From contig WSYH01000840.1 of NCBI GenBank assembly GCA_036426205.1, forward strand, positions 1 to 64,000: DNA of 64,000 bases. The letters run 5' to 3'. A program made the translations under genes and the position numbers. Under the pieces are notes generated by a model. It was not told the origin of the DNA. It made no database searches and worked only from the letters and a program-made list of their open reading frames with translations. Positions 1 through 9,037 of this stretch are shown piece by piece. Source of the stretch: Ascaphus truei (Eukaryota; Chordata; Amphibia; Anura; Ascaphidae). Each line of letters begins with the position of its first letter. Positions within the stretch are counted from its first letter, which is position 1.

Positions 1-353
1 CTCGGGAAGCAGGGGGTCCCCGGACCTGAAACCAATGCGGTTCAGCTCCGGAGATCTCCTGCACTTGTACACTATTAAATTAAATTTTATTTGAATATTT
101 TTTTATTTTGCCGATGTTGGCGCAGAGAGAGTCGCGGATTTCTCTCTGCTGCAGGCACATCTCGGCAGCGGACAGCGTAGTGCCAGTTTATCGGCAGACA
201 GACTGTCTCGCTCCGGCTACTTGGCGTGTTGCTTTCGCAGTGATTCGCCAGGGATTCGGCCCTTCCTGAATACTGCGAGGGCAAATCGCCAAAACCATGC
301 CCATATTGAACCCCTGCCGATAGTGCTTTTTCGGTGCTTACTGCATGAGGCCC
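1..353. mobile_element. Right end of a PIF/Harbinger-family element, cut by the window start
   Basis: The segment ends at 332-353 with CGGTGCTTACTGCATGAG followed by GCCC. This nearly matches the right terminal repeat of the large Harbinger element at 36,687-36,708, which ends GAGTCCC. Just inside it lie TGCCGATA-like words, as in the larger element. Positions 1-190 hold a G/C-rich repeat also found at 25,080-25,250 and, inverted, at 30,110-30,260. Right after 353 the PLE endonuclease frame begins, so the element was inserted in that gene. The other end is outside the window, so target duplication and length cannot be checked. The family is inferred from the shared terminus only. Confidence 0.6.
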
Positions 354-842
354 ACAGTCGCTCTTTCAACATCCTCATTGTCTTGCCCAAGTAATATAGG
401 CCACATGGGCATCAAATGAAATGCACTACATATTTAGATTCACAGTTCATTATGTCCTTGGTCTTTGCTGATTTCCATTATGCGGATGTGGATATGCATT
501 TCCCAGTATCATTTACTGACAGTTTATGCTACTGCAGCATTTGTACACTCCCGCTGGTCTAGTCAGTCACGTTGATTTTACTGCGCACTTGGCTGTGGGT
601 TCTGCCTTCATGAGGCAGTCCCCCAGGTTCCGGCATCTACAGTAGCAAAATCTGGGTGGTTTGGTATAATTTTTGCCAATAGCCTTGTCGTTGGTCAGAA
701 TATGGCTGTGTTTCTGAATGCTCCCCTTAATGAAACCTGAGGCAGTGCTAAAGGTGCTTCTGATGTTAAACCGCTTATCATCTGTTTTTTTGTCTTTTGG
801 TATCAGCAACCTTCTTCTTTCAATGCTTTTGGCTTGGTCCAA
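354..842 (-). pseudogene. PLE copy 1: Cys-rich linker and GIY-YIG endonuclease, truncated
   Basis: Read on the minus strand, 842-567 encodes a basic segment rich in Cys (CYCRCRNLGDC), the zinc-binding-like linker that precedes the endonuclease in Neptune-like PLEs. The next stretch (about 480-354) reads KYVVHFI, one stop, CPCGLYYLGKT and MRMLKER, which is the start of a GIY-YIG domain (here LYYLGK). In PLEs this nuclease nicks the target DNA to prime reverse transcription. The domain is cut at 353 by the Harbinger terminus. A frameshift or stop separates it from the RT part. It is the 3' part of the minus-strand element whose RT lies at 1,086-1,760. Confidence 0.65.
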
Positions 843-1085
843 GGCTATAGAGACATCATTGTATCTGTATCCCTACATCAGGAACCGATTCTTCATCTCA
901 ATCAAGGCCTTGACCAGCTTTAATGGATCACTGGTAATCCATATTACACGCAAGAATTGCGAATATGGTAAGCCTTTTATCAGTGCGCCGGATGATCGCT
1001 GGTGTCCAATAGGAGGGTAGTTTTGTCAGTGGAGTTTTTGTAAAGTCTCGTAGCTAGTGTCCCATTGTGCTTATAGACTATTGTG

Positions 1086-1995
1086 TCAAGGAAAGACACC
1101 ACTTTTTTTACTGAAATTGACAGTAAAGCGGATCGTGGAAGATATTGCTTTAAACTGGTGCACAAACAGCAGCAGGTCATTTTCGGAGCCATCCCAGGTC
1201 AGGAACATGTGATCTATATAGCGTAGATATTTGGTGATGTTAACATTAAATGCATTATTATTAATAATATACTTCTGCTCATATGAGCCCATGTATAAGT
1301 TGGCATACGATGGGGCCATGTTAGACCCCATCACTGTTCCCATTAGCTGTGAATAAAACAGATTTTCACATTTGAAATAATTTTTTTAAGAATAATGTGC
1401 ATTAATAATAGTAAAAAATCGGGATGGGGGACCCTGGTGATTGGTGAACTGTTCAAAATGACATCTGCTAGCCTCAATTCCTTCCTCATGCGCGATATTT
1501 GTGTATAGGCTAGCCCCGTCAATGGTCACCAGAATGGTGTCATCCATTATGCCCGATAGGGTGCTAATTTGATTAATAAAATCAGTAGTGTCTTTTACAA
1601 AATACTGCATTCTGGTGACCATAGGCTGTAAAAAATAATCGATGTACTGCGAAATGGAATGTGTCAGTGATCCTCGTGCCAATATTATTGGTCTGCCTGG
1701 TGGTGCGGAGGTGGATTTTTGTATCTTGGGTAAAATATAGATAACGGGGATGATGGGAAATGGCTGTTAAGAAATTCCCTGTTGTCTCCGAGATCCACCT
1801 GTTGGTGATACCTTATGGACATTTACCTGTGTTGAGGGTTTGGATGCACTGTTTGAGTCTGCTAAATAGTTTACCCTGGTAATCATCTTGGATGTTAATA
1901 CACAGTTGCTCAACCTGACAACAGATGCTATTTGAAGGGTTTCATTATAGACCACGAATTTTGATGCAGTTGGACTAGGTGGATACAAATCAAGC
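1086..1995 (-). pseudogene. PLE copy 1: reverse transcriptase, broken
   Basis: On the minus strand, from about 1,760, the frame reads ILPKIQKS, APPGRPII, then QYIDYFLQP and VKDTTDFI, which are the conserved start of the PLE RT. It continues to the palm motif DGASLYTNI. A second frame, 1,343-1,086, gives MGSNMAPSYANLYMG and then RYIDHMF. The catalytic YIDD is YIDH (1,209-1,220), so the second aspartate is lost. The stretch 1,767-1,995 continues the element upstream but is rearranged: its 1,810-1,893 part recurs at 14,247-14,330 in a different order relative to the RT start. The 5' end is cut near the SINE-like repeat at 2,095. The copy is not functional. Confidence 0.75.
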
Positions 1996-2094
1996 TGTTA
2001 TTGCTTTCCATTACATACTCCAAAGGCAGGTACGCAGTATTTTTTACTTTCTGTAATATTGGCACATACGTTTTCATATTTTTACTATTCTTAC

Positions 2095-2405
2095 ATAGTT
2101 ACATAGTTACATAGTAGATGAGGTTGAAAAAAGACTTCCGTCCATCAAGTTCAACCTATGCTAAATTTAGACAACAGATACTTTATCCTATTTCTATACT
2201 TATTGATCCAGAGGAAGGCAAACAAAAAACCCCATTAAGGGGAAAAATGAATTCCTTCCTGACTCCAAGAATTGGCAATCAGATTAATCCCTGGATCAAC
2301 ATCCTTCCCATGTATACTTATTTGGTATATACCTGTATACCTTTCCCAACTAAAAAGATGTCCAACCTTATTCTCTGCGGTATCAATCACTTTATACTGT
2401 AATAT
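2095..2405 (+). repeat. Dispersed SINE-like repeat starting with a short TACATAGT array
   Basis: The unit begins with three TACATAGT-type repeats, then GATGAGGTTGAAAAAAGAC and a CCATCAAGTTCAACCTATG-type segment. I recognise this as a dispersed repeat seen often in frog genomes, which supports an anuran host. No Pol III boxes or coding function were identified. The 3' border with PLE copy 2 is approximate. Confidence 0.45.
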
Positions 2406-2408
2406 AAG

Positions 2409-2807
2409 ATGGATGACCTTGAAGAAGTGGTTGTAATTATTGAACAAGAGAATATTACTAAAAAATCCTATGCATATAATGCTGACAATTCAAGTCGCCT
2501 TAAAAAAGCTATTTTTGTTTTTGATGGGACAAGTGAACTTTGTTGTGATGAACCTTCTGATTTGGGTTTATACTTTGTCCAGCTGGAAAAACTGCTGATT
2601 GTATATATTCGGCTATGGTGGAATATAACAACCATAGAAAATTATATTCAGGTAAAAAGAATACCACGTGGGTTGCGAATAAAAAAGTCCCCAACTTTTG
2701 GTTTTCATAGCAAAGAATTTGTGGAAATATTAGACGAGTGTTCTATGAGGCTGATGGAGCTCATTGTACAATCAAAAATTCAAGAGAAAGTCAGTGTTAA
2801 AAAATAG
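2409..2807 (+). pseudogene. PLE copy 2: N-terminal conserved domain
   Basis: This open frame of 132 codons starts MDDLEEVV and contains VKRIPRGLRIKKSPTF near residue 93. The same block (LPRGFRIKNQPTIG) occurs in the minus-strand PLE at 36.8 kb, so it marks a conserved N-terminal domain of this PLE lineage, placed several hundred residues before the RT. Its function is unknown to me. The two copies differ strongly, which argues for conservation at the protein level. It ends at a stop, and the reading continues downstream in other frames toward the RT at 4,060. It is likely part of one long ancestral ORF. Confidence 0.6.
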
Positions 2808-4090
2808 GTTACCACACTACAGACTAAACTCCATCAGTTTGAAAGCACTGAATCCTTTGATGCTTTTGACCAGAAGTTATTAAAAAGCATCAAAAAAATT
2901 GAGAAAGGTATTATGATTAAAAAACAATCAAAATGTAATCGGGACAAAATTGATTACGAAAAAAATCAAGTGTACATATGGCAAAAACCAGGTACAACAC
3001 ATTCTAGAACACCTTCCAAAACACCCACCAAAAAACAACAAAGGTATTCACGTAAGGAACAGTCCACACCTAAGAAATCGATTCTTAAAAATAAATATGG
3101 AGAGACTTCGAGTTTTGACTCTGATCCATCAGACTGTGATAACCGGTACACTTCAGTCTCTTTTAGAGGTGATGCAGAGGAAGCCTCAAGCGATCCAGAG
3201 AGAAAAAGTGATCATCGTAATGATCGCTATCAAATCCAAAATTCAACTAGATACCAGACTGCTCGAGAATCCCTCTTCTCTGAACCGTCAAAAAACTCAA
3301 AAGGACAAGGAGGTCCATGGAGAGAGGCAGGTCTAAGCGGCTCCGCCAAAAGGAAAAAACATTCCTAGAACAAGCCCAAGGTACTGTAAAGTGATAAATA
3401 TTTCACAAAAAAACTTTACATCTTCACAGTCAATCCTACTCAACAAACGTCTACATTTTTGCTCCTTCCAATAATTTCAATTTATTCAACACAGTCATTA
3501 ATGTGCAGAAATTCACGAGAAAATTATCTTTAAAAAAGTACTTCCATGGAAAAATAAAAGTCTACATAAAGAGGACAATGTTATGGATAATATTGACGAT
3601 CTTGAAGAACATACCCACGACATTGCAGATGACTCAAGCAAGAAACTGGACACTTTTAGGGATTATTGTGCACAACAAGATTTGGAAGAACTTCTTTTGG
3701 ATGGGCAGGATGTGGACATTTAATCCCCAGAATCGGTTTCGAATAACTTTTTTTCGAAGAAAATTTTCAGGTTTAAAAAGAAAATCTTTCTTTTGCCCTA
3801 ATTTTGCCAAAGGTCCCCAACTACTCACATTTGAAAAACTTGTAGAAAGGGACCTCAATATCTTGTCAACGGATTTTTCGTACGAACATCCAAGTAGATC
3901 AAATCTAACCAAACATGAGTGGCAGGAACTCATGAGTCTTACACAGGACAAATCAATAGTCATAAAAAAGGCCGACAATGGTGGGGCAATTATTATTCTG
4001 TCTTCAGCTTATTATTACAACGAAGCCAGCTCAATGATGGCCAGTCCTACACTAGACTCAGTGGAGACCCCACTCCTATATTCATCATAG
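2808..4090 (+). pseudogene. PLE copy 2: basic linker and DKG-type domain before the RT
   Basis: Two frames cover this part. 2,913-3,368 (151 codons) is Lys/Ser/Arg-rich and low in hydrophobic residues, with many KK and SDR groups, a likely flexible nucleic-acid-binding linker. 3,503-4,090 contains LVERDLNILSTDF, then LTKHEWQELMSL and IKKADNGGAIIIL. The last is the PLE DKGG motif with Lys changed to Asn. Frameshifts near 3,400 and 4,050 split it from the N-terminal block and from the RT. In other copies the same order holds (DKGGG, then PPGRPI, then the RT palm), so this is the ordinary PLE arrangement. Confidence 0.65.
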
Positions 4091-5229
4091 ATGTAAAACA
4101 ATTGTTGGATGTGGGAATGATTTTCAATGTATTAGATGAAGTGGAATATGACTCTCTGTACTGTATTCATCCAGTTATACAGATATTTAACCATCTCCCA
4201 AAGTTCTATAAGACATTGGTCTGTCCTCCAGGCAGGCCGATTGTCTCTAGTATTGGATCTTTGGGAGATGGTGTTTCACGATACATTGATCTATTTCTCC
4301 AGCCGATTGTTAATTCCCTCCTGTCCTTTCTCAGGGATACAGGTGATCTTTGGGGTTCCGTCAAAGATATACACTGTTCGAGTGACTACCTCTGGGTCAC
4401 ATTGTATATATCCTCATTGTATACAATAATTGAACACTCACAAGGAATAACTGCTGTTAGACACTATTTACAACACACAGAGCTATCTATTGCACAGCGC
4501 ACTTTTATTTTGGATTCAATTACCTTTTTATTAACTCACAATTATTTTCTTTTTGACAATCACTTTTATTTACAAACAAGGGGCACTGCGATGGGCACAT
4601 CCTTTGCCCCGTCGTATGCGAATTTATTTATGGGTTATTGGGAGCGCACTGTTATTTTTGGTGAAACTAATTGCTTTAGGAAGAATATCGTTTTTTACAA
4701 ATGTTACATTGATGATTTGTTATCAATTTTTGAAGGTGATCAAAACACATTGCACCAATTTATTGATACACTTAATATTAACACGTTTAATTTAAAATTC
4801 ACTTTTAATATTCACAAAAATCTTATTCACTATCTTGATCTGTTGCTATACATCGACATCAATGCTAGCATACAGACAGATATCTATAGAAAAGAAAATG
4901 CACGCAGTACATTTTTAAGAGCTGACAGCAGCCGTCAAAAATCTCTGTTAAAAGGTATACCTATGGGCCAGTTACTGAAACGTTTATGCTCAGATGAAGA
5001 AACTTTTATCTCCCGGTCGATGGAACTGGCAATTAGATTCAGAGATAGGGGATACTCTGAGTCTAATATCATGGATGCACTCGGTGTGCCCTATTGGACC
5101 ATTCAACAGGATCTTATTGCTGATGCAGCGGCGTTTATTCAAACATATCATGAATTCGTATCGAAGCAGAATGGATTTACAAGCAAAAAACTAGGAGCCC
5201 TAATGGTCTTAATGATGGGTTTACTTTAA
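3919..5229 (+). CDS. Penelope-like reverse transcriptase (PLE copy 2), best single RT frame in the window
   Basis: The 436-codon open frame has PLE RT motifs from about residue 45 onward: PPGRPIVSS, then RYIDLFLQPIV and LRDTGDLW, ISSLYTIIEH (palm motif A region, the usual acidic residue being Ser here), TRGTAMGTSFAPSYANLFMG (motif B) and KCYIDDLLSIFEG with catalytic YIDD at 4,705-4,716. A thumb-like part follows (HYLDLLLYIDI, then DIYRKENA). The first residues are out of frame with the element, so the real start lies upstream in the other frame. PLE RTs copy RNA into DNA from a nicked target. The frame stops at 5,229 before the Cys-rich linker, and no GIY-YIG domain follows here, so the protein is incomplete. 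It is the most intact RT frame in the window. Confidence 0.75.
   Translation: MAGTHESYTGQINSHKKGRQWWGNYYSVFSLLLQRSQLNDGQSYTRLSGDPTPIFIIDVKQLLDVGMIFNVLDEVEYDSLYCIHPVIQIFNHLPKFYKTLVCPPGRPIVSSIGSLGDGVSRYIDLFLQPIVNSLLSFLRDTGDLWGSVKDIHCSSDYLWVTLYISSLYTIIEHSQGITAVRHYLQHTELSIAQRTFILDSITFLLTHNYFLFDNHFYLQTRGTAMGTSFAPSYANLFMGYWERTVIFGETNCFRKNIVFYKCYIDDLLSIFEGDQNTLHQFIDTLNINTFNLKFTFNIHKNLIHYLDLLLYIDINASIQTDIYRKENARSTFLRADSSRQKSLLKGIPMGQLLKRLCSDEETFISRSMELAIRFRDRGYSESNIMDALGVPYWTIQQDLIADAAAFIQTYHEFVSKQNGFTSKKLGALMVLMMGLL
4705..4716 (+). other. RT catalytic motif YIDD of PLE copy 2
   Basis: TAC ATT GAT GAT encodes the metal-binding YIDD of the RT palm. The comparable site is YIDH in copy 1 and FIDD at 54,755-54,766 and 60,298-60,309. 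Confidence 0.8.
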
Positions 5230-5807
5230 CGCCCTTCATTTAAGCAAGGGACAATCTGGTCTAACATATGTATCCTGCCATCTATTCTTACTATGTATAT
5301 ACATTTTACTTGTCTCTCCGATATCCAGCTATATCATTTTCATTGTCCACTATGACAATTTCCAGCCTTGGTATTGAAAATATTAAATAGATTATAGTAT
5401 TATTATTATTTAGACTAGTGACTATAATACTTAAGTTCTAAACCCAGCAGTGGGTTTAGTATTTGTGTAATGTGTGTATATGTGTGTTATATATAACGAG
5501 TAGAGATAATAAATTACAGACACATATACAGTCATACTTTTTCAAATTGTTTAATTGATTTATCCAACACCGCATTGAAAGTCGACACATTGTGTTTTAT
5601 ACATATGGGGGACTGCAAATAATTTTATTTGCATTCTCAACCAATACAATACGTGAAACACAGGTTCTGTACACCCTTACCTTTTATCTACACTCAGTAC
5701 CCCGTGTATGTACTTAATCATAATCTTATCCATGAACATCATTCACCCCTGAGGAACCTTGAATTCCCATGTGTTAGCATCATGTTTGGGCAGTTTCTGA
5801 CATAATT
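5230..5807. other. 3' flank of PLE copy 2, A/T-rich, no gene seen
   Basis: After the RT stop the sequence is A/T-rich with no recognisable coding frame, no GIY-YIG domain and no clear repeat. It runs into the GCATGCGC array at 5,808. Confidence 0.5.
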
Positions 5808-6206
5808 CCTAAGTCCCCGGGCATGCGCTATAAAAACTACCAAGAATCGCGGAAAAATTTCTAAGTGCCCACGCATGCGCAGTACACAAAGATCGTTGAA
5901 ATAAATTCTAAGTTCTTACGCATGCGCAGTTCGCACTAGCTCTGTATGCAATCATCCGGAATTATTTCTAAGTCCCAACGCATGCGCACTATGACGGAGG
6001 GTAGACCGTCTGTAACTCTAAGTTCTTGCGCATGCGCGGTGGCACGATATAATGCGCAATGTACTGGCACAAATATAGAAACGCGTTCTATGTCCTCGTG
6101 CATGCGCAATGGAGACGAAAAAGCATGGAAATACACCTAAGTCCCCGCGCATGCGCGACGCGCACGGACTAGAATGAAAATACTGTCTAAGTCCCTGCAC
6201 ATGCGC
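5808..6206 (+). repeat. Array of eight TCTAAGTYCY-GCATGCGC repeats, NRF1-like sites
   Basis: Eight units of a CTAAGT-type word followed by GCATGCGC, with cores at 5,821, 5,873, 5,920, 5,980, 6,030, 6,100, 6,149 and 6,199 (the last is ACATGCGC). Spacing is 47-70 bp, mostly near 50. Only the ~20-bp start of each unit is conserved and the spacer sequences differ. The core with its flanks resembles the NRF1 consensus YGCGCAYGCGCR, well known in vertebrate promoters. A looser ninth site (GTGCGCATGTGC) lies at 6,374-6,385. The array precedes a PLE leader-like segment, so it could act as an element promoter. Binding is inferred only. Confidence 0.65.
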
Positions 6207-6412
6207 ATTAGACACTGGATATGGCGATCACGGTTTATGGCTCTAAAAACCTTACGAACAGCCGGTTTATGTTGGGAATATGCCTAAATAAAGGTACAAA
6301 CAATGGAACGTTCTCTGATAATTCATTTATTGGTGTTTGAGTACTTTGCTGAGTCAGTCTGTGAGTGAGATCAGTGCGCATGTGCAACATCTGACAGCAA
6401 TTGATTTTGTAA

Positions 6413-6930
6413 TTAGGGTACTGAAGGGGTATAAAAGGGTTCAGACCTCTCTCCCCCAGTAAAATTTGTCCCTGAAAAAGCTCCTTTGCTGGAGGGAAAC
6501 GCGCGTTGGACGCGCAATGTTGTCAGTCTCCTACTTGGAGCTGTTTTAATGTAGTGTCTGTAGTCTCCTGGTTCTAACTTTGCAGACCATAGCAGATAGT
6601 TGCTCATTTATTTATTTCTACAGTTTGTGTGCCTTCTTTCCTTGCACTCTATGTGAGGTGCTTTCACAGTTATCTCTGTGTTATTCACCCCAGCAATGCT
6701 GTGTCTGGTGGATGTATGTTGCAGTGTCTGTATTCTCATTACACTGTATGTGCTAACTTTACTACCTAGGCACCTGCACTTTAACACACCCAGCCCTTAT
6801 TGCAGTGCGCAGCGCTGGTCTATCTAGCAAGGAAGCTCTATCTGTGAACTACTATATTTTCTCACTACCGGGTCTCATCGTTGCGCCAGAGGGGGTAACA
6901 CCCTGACTCCTAGAATCCTCTGTCTTTTGT
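6413..6930 (+). repeat. PLE leader or pseudo-LTR-like segment
   Basis: The segment starts near GGGTATAAAAGGGTTC (TATAAAAG at 6,430-6,437), a good TATA box, and about 37 bp later enters the hammerhead-like fold at 6,467. No ORF is convincing. The layout of promoter, ribozyme and non-coding leader is what I expect of a PLE terminal region. The downstream border is approximate and no PLE coding part follows directly. Confidence 0.4.
6467..6512 (+). ncRNA. Hammerhead ribozyme-like motif, degenerate core
   Basis: Stem I pairs TGTCC (6,467-6,471) with GGACG (6,508-6,512). The core is CTGAAAA where CTGANGA is expected, so the catalytic G is A. Stem II pairs CTCC with GGAG, followed by GGAAA. Stem III is a minimal A-CGCGCG-T, and cleavage would follow T 6,507. 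The fold is kept but the core change suggests an inactive copy. Confidence 0.5.
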
Positions 6931-7535
6931 ATCCCACTAATACTAAGTGGACATCTGGGACAGCACGACTCAATAATTAAAGACACGGATGCCAGATATT
7001 TCTGATTTAATACATTTTTAATCCACATTACACATTACTCTGGTAATATATGTTTTTAGGTACTTATTAAAAGTTAATTTTTACATTAGTTTGGTGTGCA
7101 TATAAGTGAATTTTTTTAGGGTGCACATCCATTTTGTGTTTCCCTTCCCCTTTTCTGATATCATGAATCAGTTTTCGTGTTGACCGTTGTATTCCATTCG
7201 GCATTTTTTCGTTTTATCATTATTCATGCCGCGTTCGCACAATCCGGCACCGGGCAACCGGACGCGTTGAATTGGAATGTGTACCAGTACATTGCTTCGC
7301 TACTTTTTAAGGATGCAGGTGTTTAAAACAGATAGTGTTGTACAAACTTACAGTGGCCCATTGTGAATTGACCTTGTTTTTTCGAAGACGTTATCAAATT
7401 AGGCGTTCTTAATAAAAAGCATTAAAATACTCAATGTGTGCCTTTTTTTTAAACATTCTTTCCCCGCACAATTGCTCAGTGGACATTATGGCTACACCAC
7501 AGACGTATAAAAACCTGACTGTAGTTATGCATTTT
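6931..7535. other. Intergenic A/T-rich sequence without recognised gene
   Basis: No ORF, repeat unit or RNA is supported. GGATGCAGGTGTTTAAAA at 7,311-7,330 is loosely echoed near 8,873 on the other side of the BEN-like gene, which could mark a shared element border but is too short to rely on. Confidence 0.4.
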
Positions 7536-8769
7536 TTAATGCTCCAATTCATTCAAAATGGACTTTCTTAAATTTGCTGGCAGAGCCCTCTTTCTTTTAT
7601 TTCCTTCATAATTTACACTGTGGGTCCAACCACTGTACATCTCAAAACTGACGTGGTGTTTAAATATTGCCAGGGCAAATTTCTGGGCTACACCAGCAGA
7701 TCCAGTCTTGTATTTCTCCCTGTCTTGCTGGGTCAGGTCGGTCAAGATGATGTCCGGCATCGCTGGAAGCCTGGGTAGTGCTGGGGTACTTCTGGCAGCG
7801 GGCGAGGGTAGGCGGTGTGGGAGGAAGCTTTCCTCCTGTTGTGGCCTTACCGGGGTTGTCACCTCGTCCTCAAAGGCATACTATTACACGTATTCTGATG
7901 GATGGGTGAGCGTGGGATGCTTGGTGGTGAGGGAAGCGTGAAGGCCACGTCATGCTGGCCACCCTCCTGCTCCTGCGTTGGACGTACAGGGACAGGGACA
8001 GGAACTTGAGAATACATCCCCACAATCTTCCTTTCCATCTTCTCCATCTTCCTTGCCATCTTCTCCATGTTGCTTTCCATTTTCTCCATGCTCATATCCA
8101 TACTAAACATGGTCTCCAAATTAAGATCAACCTATTGGTCCGTACTGTAGACATCTGCGTAGGTGGGTGGTGGAGAAGGCGACCAGGGGGTTGCCAGGAG
8201 GAGAGCATCTTCAAAGATGGTTTGTGGAGGAGATGAGCAGGGGGTTGACAGGAGAGCAGCAGCATAGAGACTGGGTTGTGGAGCAGGTCGGCCGGGGGTT
8301 GCCAGGAGGAGAGCATCCTCAAAGATGGTTTGTGGAGCAGATGAGCCGGGGGTTTACAGGAGAACAGCAGCATCGGGGATGGGTTGTGGAGCAGGTGAGC
8401 TGGGGGGTGCCAGGAGAGCAGCAGCGTCGGGGATGGGTAGTGGAGCAGTTGAGCCGGGGGTGCCAGGAGAGCAGCAGCGTCGGGGATGGGTTGTGGAGCA
8501 GGTGAGCTGGGAGGTGCAAGGAGAGAATCAGGATTCCACTTGACTTTCAAAGTGCTAAGTGCGCCGATCTTCTTCCTTACAAAATAAGGCCCAGGGGTCT
8601 TAACCTTTGGAGCCTTCGGAACATTTTCTTTATTCTGCTTTGGTTTTCGCTTAGGTTTTGGCTGGGAAACAGCTTCCGCCTTTCGCTTGACCAGCACAGC
8701 AGAAGCAAGCTGGCTCCTGCGTCCGTAGAATCGGGGGCGATCCATGGAAACAGAAGGACGAATGCACAA
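7536..8769 (-). pseudogene. BEN-domain-like protein, divergent from the Tc1-like transposase; frame broken twice
   Basis: Read on the minus strand from 8,769. The N-terminus (8,769-8,092) has a basic part (VKRKAEAV, then KRKPKQNKENVPKAPK) followed by an 18-residue repeat (PPAHLLHNPSPTLLLSW type) encoded by the minisatellite. A second frame (8,119-7,859) gives a Met/Glu/Lys coiled coil (MEKMESNMEKMARKMEK). A third (7,862-7,536) gives DIILTDLTQQDREKYKT, then KFALAIFKHHVSFEMYSG and NKRKRALPANLRKSIL, which resembles the BEN domain (leucine-rich helices, then a basic ALP/ALD-type helix). BEN domains bind DNA or chromatin proteins. It faces away from the Tc1-like transposase with 268 bp between starts. 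The two frame changes could be introns or lesions. BEN identity is moderate; an unrelated helical domain remains possible. Confidence 0.5.
8167..8520. repeat. 54-bp minisatellite within the BEN-like gene
   Basis: Six to seven imperfect units of about 54 bp carry GGAGAGCAGCAGCGTCGGGG and GGTTGTGGAGCAGGTGAGC. In the gene's frame they encode an 18-residue Leu/Pro repeat. The plus-strand ORFs across it come from the same repeat. Confidence 0.7.
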
Positions 8770-8933
8770 TGCAGTATCTGGACAAGAGAAAGTTCAGATA
8801 GAGATAAGTGTGTGTGAGTCTATGCAATTTGTCTCAACTTTTATGTAATTTTTTTCGCGGGCATGGACACGGGATGCAGGTGTTAAAAGTGGGCTGATCC
8901 TGTCGGGTGACGTTGAGGCACATTAAATTAAAG

Positions 8934-8941
8934 TATAAATA
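8934..8941 (+). promoter_or_regulatory. TATA box for the Tc1-like transposase
   Basis: TATAAATA lies about 100 bp before the ATG at 9,038, within the 268-bp gap between two divergent genes. The position suits a start site near 8,965. This is inferred from sequence only. Confidence 0.45.
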
Positions 8942-9037
8942 CACCATCCATTTTGTGTATTCAATGCACATTCAATACACATCGAATTCACATCGAATTG
9001 CTCTGTGTGTGCTTGCAATTTTTTTCTATCAGCAGCG

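Noticed and set aside
5740..5790. Hammerhead-like CCTGAGGAACCTTG
   Set aside because: Lacks GAAA and stem II pairing.
5808..6206. CRISPR-like array
   Set aside because: Repeats are short, imperfect and partly palindromic with uneven spacing, in a eukaryotic retroelement context. Treated as binding-site array.
5936..6215. Short ORFs on both strands
   Set aside because: They run through the GCATGCGC array and share no protein feature.
8167..8543. Plus-strand ORFs rich in Gly/Glu/Val
   Set aside because: Antisense reading of the 54-bp minisatellite of the BEN-like gene.
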